Assembly: GCA_020061515.1 (NCBI GenBank)
Contig: JAGUYC010000066.1
Span: forward strand, 1-53,493
Direction of reading: 5' to 3'
Source: Gemmatimonadota bacterium
GTDB taxonomy: Bacteria; Orphanbacterota; Orphanbacteria; Orphanbacterales; Orphanbacteraceae
Length of the DNA stretch: 53,493 nucleotides
The translations under genes and the position numbers were made by a program. Within the stretch, counting starts at the first letter, position 1, and each line of letters starts with the position of its first letter. Below are positions 20,533 to 32,471 of the stretch, piece after piece. Under the pieces are notes generated by a model. The model was not told the origin of the DNA. It was given only the letters and a program-made list of their open reading frames with translations, and did no database searches.

Positions 20533-23500
20533 TCACCGCCCGGTCCGGCGCGCAGCCCTTGCGAACTCCGCGAGCTCCCTCTCCACGCGATCCGCGAACG
20601 GATGCCCCGCGCGGCGATAGGCGTCCGCCCTCTCGGCGAGGAACGCGTGCTCCCAGGGAACGTGCGGCTCCCAGAGGACGATGGCGGAGGAATGCGCCTC
20701 CGGACCGAGGGCGCGCCCGATCTGGACGAGCGCGGTGAGGCGCTTCTCGTCGAGGACGTACGCCGCGAAGGGATCGCCGAGCGCGTCGAACAGCGTCCGC
20801 CTCGGCCATCTCGACGGAAAGATCGAGACCCCGCTCGATGAGATGCGGCAGGGCCCAGGGATCTCGCCGGCACGTTTCGAACGCCCGCGCGAGAAGCGCC
20901 GCCGCTTCCTCGCGCCTCTCCCCTCTCCACCTGAGAAGCGCCTCGAGAACGTCCGCGTCGGCGGCGTGCACCTCGCGCACCCGCTCGATCCAGGGCGCCG
21001 CCTCGTCCGACCCCGCCTCCGCGAGGAGATGCGCCCGCACGGTCGTTTCCATCGTCCCGAGAGATCCCGGGTCTTCGTCGAGGAGAGCCCGGGAAGCGCC
21101 CGAGATGTCCCCTTCCGCGTAGAGACCGTACGCTTCCGCCCGGCCGGCCGACGCGCTCCCCGCACCCGCCTCGGGCGGCGGCTGAATCCCTTGAAGGATA
21201 TACATTCCGAACCGCTCCCTCGAGACCCGCTCCCAATCGACCCGGCCGCGCGTTCGCTCCGGTCGGTGCTCGGAATGGGCAAGGGCGCTCCTTCTCAAGT
21301 CCTCGATGTGCTGGAGACCGCTCTGGCCGACCGTGCGAGCAAAGCCGAACTCGACGACCGGGCGGTTGTCCGTGTTCACCGGCGAAGGCCCCCAGAGGGG
21401 CGCGCGCCTCGCGAGGGGATGCCCCGCGACGAACCGGGAGAGAAAGCTCTCGAGACCGCGCGCGCGCCAGGCGTGCGCGAGGGCGGATGCGTACGGCTCC
21501 TTCTCCAGCCGGCCCCGGAGCGCCGGGACGTCGTACTCGATCGGCGTTCGGGAACAGACGAGAAGAAGGTCGTGGACCTTGGTCTGCCACGTCTCGACGT
21601 ACGGAAAGACCGAGGCGAGCGTGGCGTAGATCGTTCGGATCGTTTGCCCGTCGACTTCATACGCCTGAACCCACTGAAGGAAGAGACCGCCGTCGGAGAG
21701 GCGCGAGGAGACGGCGCGGTAGAACTCGGCCGTGAAGAGATCGGCGATGCCGGCCCGGTACGGGTTCGAGGGCTCCGACGTGATCAGGTCGTATCGATCC
21801 CGGGAGACGAGCACGATCTCGCGGGCGTCTCCGACGAAGACCCGGACCTTCGGGTTCTCCATCGCGCGCCGGTTCACCGAAGAGCATGCTCTTGCCACAT
21901 CGAGAATCGCCGGTTCGATCTCCGCGACATCGACTTTTTCCATCGTGGGGATCGACGCGAGCCATCCGGCCGTGCTTCCGGTCCCGAGGCCGATCACGAG
22001 CGCGCGCCTCGGTTCCGGGTGGAGGATCCCTCCCACCATGCCGTACATGACCTGCGTCGGAGCGTCGAGCCGCGCGTTTCCGTCGCTCTTTCCGTTGATG
22101 AGGAACGCGAGGCCCGACGTCGTCTTGAGCGCCACGCTGCTCTCCCTCCCCTCCGCTTCCCAGAGGATGCCGCGGCGGCCGGCGTGCAGCCAGTTGCGCG
22201 CGCCGTTCTCCGTCGCGTCCGGAAGCTTGACCCGGCCGGCGCCGATCGGCGTGTGCCGCCACGCGGCCGTCGGACCGGGCCCGCGAAGAAGAAGGAGCGC
22301 GATCCCCGAGACGATCACGGGGAGGAGGATCGACCGAAAGCGCCTCCTCTCTCGAACGGCGAGGACGAGCGCCGCGGCCGAGAGCGCGAGGAGGAGAAGA
22401 ACCGCGAGCCTCCACGTTCCGGGCGCGGTGAGCGTTTCCATAAGAAGGAACCCGGCCGCGAGCGAGCCGGCGATCGCGCCGATCGTGTTCCACCCGTAGG
22501 CGAGGCCGACCTCGCGCCCCACCTTCTTCCTCCCCTCGCCGAGGAGCGCGACGAGGAGCGGGAACTGATAGCCCGAGACGAGCGCGGCGGGAAGAACGAC
22601 GAGGGATGCGACCGCCGACCAGACGGCGACGCGCGGGAAGAAGTCTTCGGCGCCGAAGGGCTGCAAGCGAAGCGCGAGAAGAGCGACCCGGTCGCCGAGA
22701 GCGAGGGGGAGCGCGATCCACGCCGCTTCCAGCGCGCCGGTGAGCGCGAACGTCTCGAGGGTCGCGGGACTTCGCCGCCCGGCGACGGCATAGAGCGCGC
22801 CGCCCGCCCCGATTCCAAGTAGCACGAGCGCGAGGATGAGACCGAACGTGTACGTCGATCCGCCGAGAAGAGGCCCGAGCATTCGATACCAGACGATCTC
22901 CATCACGAGAAAGACGAAGCCGACGAGGGCGGCGGCGGGGAGGACGAAGAGCGCGGTCGGGCGGCGGGTTGCGGCGGCGACGATCTCCGTTCCTTGCTCG
23001 TCGGCGGACCGATCCGCGGCGGCGGGCGCGGAACGCGCGATGCGAAGAGCGAGAAGCCCGATCGCTCCGTTCAGCGCGCACGCGGACCAGAGGGTTTCGC
23101 GGATTCCGATCGCTTCGAGGAGAAGAAAGGTGGCGAGAAGAACGCCCGCGACGCCGCCGAGCGTGTTCGCGCCGTAGAGGAGGGCGACACCCGTCCGGTT
23201 CCGATCCTCGTCGGTCGCCGCCGCCCGCGCCGCGGCCGGAAGGGTCCCTCCCATGAGAAACGTCGGAACGCCGATCACCATCGCCGAGAGGAGGAGCCGC
23301 GCGACCGTCGCCGTCTCGATCCCGAGCGAGGGGGAACCGCCCGTCAGCACATAGAGCCGGCGAACGAGAAGGAAGAGCCCGGGCGAGAGCGCCGCGCACG
23401 CGGCGATCCCGATCTCGAGACGGCCGTAGAAGCGAAGCGCGTTCCCGATTCGATCGACCCGCCGTCCGAGCGCGAGGCCGCCGAAGCCGAGCCCCGCCAT

Positions 23501-23674
23501 AAAGATCGCGAGCACCGCCGCGGACGCCGGAGTGGAGGCGCCGAAGACCAAGCGAAACTCGCGAAGCCAAACCGCTTGATAGACGAGCGCAGAGAAGCCG
23601 GACCCGAAGAGAAGAAGAGCGACGGTTCGCGTGCGATCGCGCAAAGCAGATACCTCCGATCCGGACCGGGACAT
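20533..23674 (-). CDS. Fused polytopic membrane/spermidine synthase-like methyltransferase; frameshift near 20795
   Basis: MSRSGSEVSALRDRTRTVALLLFGSGFSALVYQAVWLREFRLVFG; VIGLGTGSTAGWLAS..VDVAEIEPAI..DLITSEPSNPYRAGI; the C-terminus continues sensibly in a second frame. Confidence 0.8.
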
Positions 23675-23939
23675 CGAGAGGACGCTAGCCGGGCGGCTTC
23701 CCGCTGTCAACGGATCGGGGACGCGGGTTCGCGCGTTTCGCGTCTGCGACTCGCCTCCTCTCGGTCCGACCGGCCCAGCATCGCGCGATCGAAGCCGCTC
23801 CCGCGGAGGTGCCGGATTCCTGTGGACACGCGCGTTCGGCTGTGCGAACAATCATCATGCACACAATCGATCGTCTCGCCCCCCGCACTCGGCGACATGG
23901 ACCGCCGCACGGACCGAGGTCGTTTTTCGGAGGACCCAA

Positions 23940-26300
23940 ATGAAGACCGCCCGCTCACAGTCAAAGAACCGTCGGCTGAAGCCGATCGATCGCTACCTCC
24001 GCGCCGTGAACTTCCTCGCGGCGGCGCAGATCTATCTCAAAGACAACACGCTTCTCGAGAAACCGCTCCGTCCATCACACATCAAGGATCGCCTGCTCGG
24101 ACATTGGGGCACGTGTCCCGGCATCAACCTCGTCTACGCGCACCTCAACCGTCTTATTCTCGCGACCGACGCGAGCCTCCTCCTCCTCACCGGTCCCGGG
24201 CACGGAGCGGCGGCCAACCTCGCCAACATGTATCTCGAGGGATCCCTGGAGGAGTTCGATCCGGAATACACGCGCGATCGGGCGGGGCTCGACCGGCTGG
24301 TCAAGCGTTTCTCGTGGCCGGGAGGGTTCGCCAGCCACCTGACCCCCGCGCTGCCGGGAGTGATCCACGAGGGGGGCGAACTCGGGTACGCGCTCGCTAC
24401 CGCCTTCGGCGCCGTGCTCGACAATCCGGATCTCATCGCCGCCTGCATCGTCGGGGACGGCGAGGCGGAGACCGGGCCGACCGCCGGCGCGTGGCACAGC
24501 GCCAAGTTCCTGAACCCCGCGACCGACGGCGCGGTTCTGCCGATCCTTCTGCTCAACGAGTTCAAGATCGCCAACCCGACGATCTTCGCGAGCCTGACCG
24601 ACGAGGAGCTCACCGCGCTCTTCCTCGGGAACGGATACGTCGCCCGCATCGTGGGACACGACGATCTCGGCTCGGCGCTCGATTCGTCCTACGAGGCGAT
24701 CCGATCGCTCCAAGGAGCGGAGCGAAGAGGAAGGGCGCCCGCGCGGCCTCGGTGGCCGATGATCGTGCTCCGCACTCCGAAAGGCTGGACCGGCCCGAAA
24801 ACGATCGACGGCAAGGCGATCGAGGGGACGCATCGCGCGCACCAAGTGCCGGGGAAGGACCTGAAGACGAATCCAGCTCATCTCAAGGCAGTCGAGCATT
24901 GGCTCCGCTCCTACCGACCCGAGGAGCTCTTCGACAAGAAAGGCCGGCCGGCCGAGGACATCCTCGCCTTGTGCCCGAGCGGCGAGCGCCGCATGGCGAT
25001 GAACTCGCATGGCTTCGGCGGCCGGGTCCGCCGGCCTCTCGACCTTCCGCCTCTCGATGATCATTGGGTGGCGCTCAAGGCGCGCGGGGAGCCGCGCGTC
25101 GGAAGCATGGAAGTGCTCGGGCACTACCTGCGCGAGGTCGTCGAGCGGAACGCCGCCGCCCGCAACTTCCGCATCGTTTGTCCCGACGAGCTCGAATCGA
25201 ACCGGCTCGGCGAGGTGCTGAAGGCGACGAAGCGCCAGTACGCTTGGCCGGTGCCAAAGGAATCGGAGAACATCGCGCGGGACGGCCGCGTGCTCGAGAT
25301 CTTGAGCGAGCACAACTGCCAAGGTTGGCTGCAAGGATACCTCCTCACGGGCCGGCACGGGCTCTTTCCGTGCTACGAGGCGTTCATCACCATCGTGGAC
25401 GGTATGATGAACCAGTACGCGAAGTTCCTGAAGTCCGCGATCGAAGTTCCATGGCGGCGGCCCATTTCATCCTTGAACTATTTGCTCACCTCCGCGACGT
25501 GGCGCCAGGATCACAACGGCTATTCGCATCAGGGACCCGGCTTCATCAACAACCTGCTCACCAAGAAGGGGCACACGTACCATATCTACCTGCCGCCCGA
25601 CGCCAACTGCCTGATCTCGACCGTTCACGAGTGTCTCGCCACGACCGGGTTCATCAACCTCATCATCGCCGACAAGCAGCCGATGCCGCAGTGGCTCTCG
25701 ATGGAGGAGGCGCTCGATCACTGCCGGGCCGGCGCGTCGGTTTGGCGATGGGCGAGCACGAACGAGGGAGAGGACGCGGAGGTTCTTCTGGCCGGCTGCG
25801 GCGACACCACGACGATCGAGGTAGTCGCGGCCGCGCAGATCCTGCGCGAGGAGGTCCCCGATTGGCGCGTGCGCGTCGTCAACGTGACGAACCTCATGGT
25901 TCTCGGGATCCCGCAGAAGTACCCGCAAGGAATGGACGAAGCCGCTTTCCAGCGGATCTTCCCCCTGGATGTTCCGGTGATCTTCAACTTCCACGGCTAC
26001 ACCGCCGCCATCAAGCAGCTCTGCTGGGAGCGGCCGCAGCAGGAACGTTTCGATCTCAACGGTTATCGCGAGGAGGGGACGACGACCACCCCCTTCGACA
26101 TGCAGGTGCTCAACCGGACCAGCCGATACGATCTCGTGATCCAGACCGCCTGGAAGATGGCCGCGCGAAACCCGAGGGTTTCCGCGCGAGCCGAGGAGCT
26201 CATGCGCACGTACGCGCGAAAGCTCCGCGAGCACCGGCGGTTCATTTGGAGCGAGGGGTTCGACCCGCCCGAGATCACCGATTGGCGGTGGCGTGGATGA
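23940..26300 (+). CDS. xfp: Xylulose-5-phosphate/fructose-6-phosphate phosphoketolase
   Basis: LGHWGTCPGINLVYAHLNR, GDGEAETGPTAGAWHSAKFLNP, YRPEELFD. Confidence 0.96.
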   Translation: MKTARSQSKNRRLKPIDRYLRAVNFLAAAQIYLKDNTLLEKPLRPSHIKDRLLGHWGTCPGINLVYAHLNRLILATDASLLLLTGPGHGAAANLANMYLEGSLEEFDPEYTRDRAGLDRLVKRFSWPGGFASHLTPALPGVIHEGGELGYALATAFGAVLDNPDLIAACIVGDGEAETGPTAGAWHSAKFLNPATDGAVLPILLLNEFKIANPTIFASLTDEELTALFLGNGYVARIVGHDDLGSALDSSYEAIRSLQGAERRGRAPARPRWPMIVLRTPKGWTGPKTIDGKAIEGTHRAHQVPGKDLKTNPAHLKAVEHWLRSYRPEELFDKKGRPAEDILALCPSGERRMAMNSHGFGGRVRRPLDLPPLDDHWVALKARGEPRVGSMEVLGHYLREVVERNAAARNFRIVCPDELESNRLGEVLKATKRQYAWPVPKESENIARDGRVLEILSEHNCQGWLQGYLLTGRHGLFPCYEAFITIVDGMMNQYAKFLKSAIEVPWRRPISSLNYLLTSATWRQDHNGYSHQGPGFINNLLTKKGHTYHIYLPPDANCLISTVHECLATTGFINLIIADKQPMPQWLSMEEALDHCRAGASVWRWASTNEGEDAEVLLAGCGDTTTIEVVAAAQILREEVPDWRVRVVNVTNLMVLGIPQKYPQGMDEAAFQRIFPLDVPVIFNFHGYTAAIKQLCWERPQQERFDLNGYREEGTTTTPFDMQVLNRTSRYDLVIQTAWKMAARNPRVSARAEELMRTYARKLREHRRFIWSEGFDPPEITDWRWRG

Positions 26301-26307
26301 GTTTCGC

Positions 26308-27423
26308 ATGAGCATCCTCGCGATCAACGCCGGCACGAGCACGCTGAAGTACGCCCTCTTCGACGACTCCTGCCGCGACGAGCGGCGGCGAGGCGTCGTG
26401 GAGTGGGACGGCGGGAGGGCGAGCGAGGCGGCGGAGACGGTCTCGCGGCTCTTGTCGCGGGAGCTCCGCGGCGGCGAGATTCGAGCCGTCGGGCACCGCG
26501 TCGTTCACGGCGGCGCGACGTTCACCGAAAGCGTTCGCGTCGATGCGGACGTGAAGCGCGAGCTGGAGCGCCTCGGGCATCTTGCACCGTTGCACAATCC
26601 GCCGGCGCTCGCGGCGATCGAGGCGGCGGAAGCGGCCCTCCCGGGCGCGACGCAGGCGGCCGTCTTCGACACCGCGTTCTTCGCGCGGCTTCCTCTCGCG
26701 CGAACCGTCTACCCGCTGCCGTACGAATGGCACGAGAAGTGGGGCGTGCGGCGGTTCGGATTTCACGGAATCAGCCACGCCTACTGCGCGGGGCGAGCCA
26801 AAGAACTGCTCGGCGGCCGGCCCGCGGAGCGGATCATCACGTGTCATCTCGGGAACGGGTGTTCGGCGGCGGCGGTCCATCGAGGCGCCGCCGTCGCCAC
26901 GACGATGGGCTTCACGCCGCTCGAGGGATTGATGATGGGCACGCGCTCCGGTTCCGTCGACCCCGGCATCCTCCTCCACGTCCAGCGGCGATGCGGTCTC
27001 GGGGCGGCCGAGCTTGAGGAGGCATTGCTTCATCGCTCGGGTCTCGTCGGCGTCTCCGGCGTATCGTCCGACTTTCGGCGCGTGCAGGATGCCGCCGATC
27101 GGGGAAACGAGCGGGCGCGTCTCGCGCTGGAGATCTACGCCGACCGGATTCGGTCTTCGGTCGGAGCGCTGGCGGTCGCGCTCGGAGGAGTCGACGCTCT
27201 CGTCTTCACCGCGGGCGTCGGCGAGAACGCCGCACGCCTTCGCGCCGCCGTCTGCGAGGGCCTGTCCTGCCTCGGGCTTGCGATCGATCCAGAGAAGAAC
27301 GCGGACTGCCGCCCCGACGCCGATGTCGCCGCTTCCTCATCGCCCGCGCGGATCCTGGTGATCCGCACCCGGGAAGAACATGCGATCGCCCGTGAAGCCG
27401 CTCGATGGGTGTCGACGACGTAG
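26308..27423 (+). CDS. ackA: Acetate kinase
   Basis: ILAINAGTSTLKYALFD, GHRVVHGG, RRFGFHGISHAYC, CHLGNGCS, GTRSGSVDPG, FTAGVGENA. Confidence 0.95.
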   Translation: MSILAINAGTSTLKYALFDDSCRDERRRGVVEWDGGRASEAAETVSRLLSRELRGGEIRAVGHRVVHGGATFTESVRVDADVKRELERLGHLAPLHNPPALAAIEAAEAALPGATQAAVFDTAFFARLPLARTVYPLPYEWHEKWGVRRFGFHGISHAYCAGRAKELLGGRPAERIITCHLGNGCSAAAVHRGAAVATTMGFTPLEGLMMGTRSGSVDPGILLHVQRRCGLGAAELEEALLHRSGLVGVSGVSSDFRRVQDAADRGNERARLALEIYADRIRSSVGALAVALGGVDALVFTAGVGENAARLRAAVCEGLSCLGLAIDPEKNADCRPDADVAASSSPARILVIRTREEHAIAREAARWVSTT

Positions 27424-27767
27424 TTCCCCGTGCTCCGAGCCCCGCGCCGCTCGCGCCCTAGTCCGCTCTGCCGGCCGGAAAATCTGTGCGTGAGGCCGCT
27501 TCGTAACTCCGACCATCCCCGCGATGCGACTTCGCCGCGCCCGCCTGATGAAGCAAAGTGCCGAAGTCCTCCAAAGTCAACCGGGCGTGAGTTTCTGGAA
27601 AGGGAACGGTCGGAATCGGCGAAATCCGCAGCAGGCCGCCGATGGAGCTTGAAGAGCTCCTTGGTCTCCGGTAGGCTCGTAACGGTCCTAGGCAATCCCC
27701 TGTGCGTCCCCGGTTTGGCTCTCATGCGCCGCGCCGAACATCGCAAAACCCGATGGAGGACTTCGTC

Positions 27768-28271
27768 ATGCGCGCTCTCTTTGACGGCTGGAAGAAGTGC
27801 TTGTTGTTCCCCGCAGCGTTCCTTCTGGCAGTTGGTCTCGGTACCGGCTGCGGCGGCGATGACGACAACGGCACCGGCCCCGACAACGGAGGCGGCGTCA
27901 ATGAACAGATCGCGTTCACCTTCGACGGAACGCAATACACAGGCGATCTATGCATGGCCAATTACATGGTCGGTGACGACGCAACCAGCCTTACCACCGG
28001 AGACGGGGACAGCTGGGCTCTGCTTATTGACTTCCCCGGAAGCAGCACAGGATCCTTCAACGCGGCCGACGGGGTATACGCCATGCTGACCCTCGCGCCG
28101 CACCTGTACCAATCAGAGGAATTCGTGATCGCGGTAACGGCCTATGGCGGGATCGGCGCGGCAGTCACGGGAACCTTCTCCGGGACTCTTGTCCATATCG
28201 CGGACGAGAATGACGTGAAGCAGATCACCAACGGAACCTTCACGGCGGAGAGACTGTCGAACGTCCAGTAG
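27768..28271 (+). CDS. Putative lipoprotein, unknown function
   Basis: ggagg SD; MRALFDGWKKCLLFPAAFLLAVGLGTGCGGDDDNG lipobox. Confidence 0.65.
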   Translation: MRALFDGWKKCLLFPAAFLLAVGLGTGCGGDDDNGTGPDNGGGVNEQIAFTFDGTQYTGDLCMANYMVGDDATSLTTGDGDSWALLIDFPGSSTGSFNAADGVYAMLTLAPHLYQSEEFVIAVTAYGGIGAAVTGTFSGTLVHIADENDVKQITNGTFTAERLSNVQ

Positions 28272-28459
28272 TTCCGGTGACAGGCTACCGAACCCGCGGA
28301 ATGCAGGGACGCCATACCCATTCTCGCCGGGATCCAACGACGAACCTTTGGGATCCGGCCACGCTTCCTTGGAAGAAGGGTCCGGCGAGCGGGTGATCGA
28401 AAGGGCGGGAATGCCTATGGCGTCCCCGAATTTGCGAATGGGCGCGCTCCGGGTTCCCG

Positions 28460-28488
28460 AGGCTCCGTCCTCTCACGAGGCGGAGCCT
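28460..28488 (-). terminator. Hairpin downstream of katG, possible terminator
   Basis: aggctccg-t-cctc-tcac-gagg-cggagcct; no clear U-tract. Confidence 0.4.
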
Positions 28489-28516
28489 GCGGGAAACTCG
28501 GAGCGGTTCACCTCGC

Positions 28517-30721
<2,205 letters not shown>

Positions 30722-30851
30722 CTAACACACGAAACCGACCCCGATCCAGGAACGGGTCGAGCGGCGATCGGCCTCTTCGTCTCGAACCGGGAGACATCAC
30801 CGTTCCACGGTTCCCACTGACCCCTCTTCCGGATCCGGGCGTGCCGACGGA

Positions 30852-31259
30852 TCATGCTTCCCTCTTCTTGAAGCGTCCTCGAATCACGATCATGTAGTCG
30901 GTGATCTCCGCGTCCTTGATCGAATCGAGACCGGAGACCGACAGCTTCTCCCAGGGGACGTCCCGCATCTCCCCTGTCTCCGAGTCGATGAAATGGTGGT
31001 GCCTGGAGACGTTCGAGTCGAAGACCGTCCCGGGTCCGAACGGGTGCTGGCGCAAGAGGCCTTTCTCGTTCATGAGGTTCAGCGTGTTGTACACCGTCGC
31101 TCGGGAGATGACGGGCAGGCGCTCTCGAACGTTCCGCAGGACCGTCTCCGCGCTCGGGTGCGTCTCGTTCCCCAGCACATAGAGGGCGATGGCCACCCGA
31201 TGAGCGGAAGGCCGAATCCCATGCGCGCGAAGAAGATCAACGACTTCGATATCCGTCAT
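30852..31259 (-). CDS. Fur-family regulator (PerR-like), upstream of katG
   Basis: LLRAHGIRPSAHRVAIALYVLGNETHPSAETVLRNVRERLPVISRATVYNTLNLMNEKGL; SRHHHFID. Confidence 0.88.
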   Translation of the reverse strand: MTDIEVVDLLRAHGIRPSAHRVAIALYVLGNETHPSAETVLRNVRERLPVISRATVYNTLNLMNEKGLLRQHPFGPGTVFDSNVSRHHHFIDSETGEMRDVPWEKLSVSGLDSIKDAEITDYMIVIRGRFKKREA

Positions 31260-31266
31260 GGAAGAT

Positions 31267-31297
31267 AGACTAGTTCCAGATCTTGACTCTGTCAAGA
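31267..31297 (-). promoter_or_regulatory. Fur-family gene promoter (TTGACA-17-TAGTCT) with 17-bp palindrome over the -35
   Basis: TCTTGAC-AGA-GTCAAGA at 31281-31297. Confidence 0.6.
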
Positions 31298-31321
31298 GGA
31301 CAATCGAACTAGGTAGAACTA

Positions 31322-31335
31322 GGGACGTAGTTCCG
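31322..31335 (+). repeat. REP-like repeat GGGACGTAGTTCCG, flank of first transposase
   Basis: Exact inverted match to 32439-32452. Confidence 0.7.
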
Positions 31336-31345
31336 CACGTTCCGT

Positions 31346-32368
31346 TCAGCGCGACTCGTTCTCGGTCATGACCGACCGGTCGAGCATCGTCGCTCCACGC
31401 TCCACCGCCCGGAGGACGCTGGACTGCGAGACATGAAGTTCGCGGGAGAGGACGGCTACCGAAAGGCCCAGCCGGTGGACGCCCAAGTGGCAGGCGATGC
31501 TCCGCGCTTGCAGGACGCTCCTTCGTCGCCCGCCTCCGGTGATTTCTGAGATGGAGAGTCCGTATTGGGCCGAGATCGTGCCCAGGATCTCCTCGAACTC
31601 TCTCATGCGCTTTTCTACCGAACGGGATCTCTCCCGAGCCTCCCGCTCGGCTTGCCCAAGTACGGACTCCACGAACTGCCCTTCGCCCAGGATCCGATCG
31701 TCGCGGGCCTCATTCGATCCCGACTCTGTCCTTGGAGGACCCCACGGATTCTCCTCGCCGGATGAAGTCCCGCCGCCGGCAAACGTTTGGACATCCGCTC
31801 GCCCCGCATCCGATCGCATGAAATCTTCGAGGCGCTTGCGTGCGGGCCCGACCCTGCTCCCGAACCGGGACAACACCGCCTCCGTATCCTGCCAGGAGCG
31901 CTCGACCTTCCCCATGAGTGCGCCGTGGCCGCTCCATGGGTACGACTCGAGCCCGGCGAGGTCGGGCACGATGCCGGCACGCACGGGGTTCAGATGAATG
32001 TATCGGACCAAAGCAAGCAGGTACGGCTCCTCGTCGACCACCTTCGAGCGGTAGCGGTTCTCGAAGAGATGGCCCACTCTCCGATGCGTCTTGTTGAACC
32101 GGATTGCGTAGCCGGTCAAGAGACGCTGCATGATTCTCGAGAGCGGCTGTGTACCGGTCCTGATCGCGAGGTGGATATGATTCGGCATCAGGCACCACGC
32201 GTAAACGAACGCAGCATCCTTCTCGCAGCTGCTCTGGAGACGATTGAGGAAATCGTCACGGTCGCGGCCGGACCGGAAGATCACGCAACGGTCGATTCCG
32301 CGGGCACGAACGTGATGGAGCAAACCGGGAATATCGATTCGAGGCTGTCTTGGCACCCGTGTCTCCAT
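31346..32368 (-). CDS. Y1 (IS200/REP-associated-type) transposase with C-terminal DnaA domain IV-like HTH
   Basis: METRVPRQPRIDIPGLLHHVRARGIDRCVIF, YAWCLMPNHIHLAI (HxH), IHLNPVRAGIV; C-terminal ARSIACHLGVHRLGLSVAVLSRELHVSQSSVLRAVER. Confidence 0.88.
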   Translation of the reverse strand: METRVPRQPRIDIPGLLHHVRARGIDRCVIFRSGRDRDDFLNRLQSSCEKDAAFVYAWCLMPNHIHLAIRTGTQPLSRIMQRLLTGYAIRFNKTHRRVGHLFENRYRSKVVDEEPYLLALVRYIHLNPVRAGIVPDLAGLESYPWSGHGALMGKVERSWQDTEAVLSRFGSRVGPARKRLEDFMRSDAGRADVQTFAGGGTSSGEENPWGPPRTESGSNEARDDRILGEGQFVESVLGQAEREARERSRSVEKRMREFEEILGTISAQYGLSISEITGGGRRRSVLQARSIACHLGVHRLGLSVAVLSRELHVSQSSVLRAVERGATMLDRSVMTENESR

Positions 32369-32438
32369 TTCGGGGGAGCGAACGGCCCGAAGAATGCGAG
32401 AAGTCACCACGCTCGGTCGATGACGACGAACGGAAGCA

Positions 32439-32452
32439 ACGGAACTACGTCC
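32439..32452 (-). repeat. REP-like repeat CGGAACTACGTCCC, inverted relative to 31322
   Basis: 14-nt exact reverse complement of 31322-31335. Confidence 0.7.
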
Positions 32453-32471
32453 CCGAGAGAGGATTCGCGTC

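Noticed and set aside
20681-22822. 713-aa plus-strand ORF
   Set aside because: Antisense to the spermidine-synthase-like gene; composition is not protein-like.
31260-31295. TTG-initiated N-terminal extension of the Fur-like protein
   Set aside because: The TTG lies within the -35 TTGACA and the palindrome; no SD.
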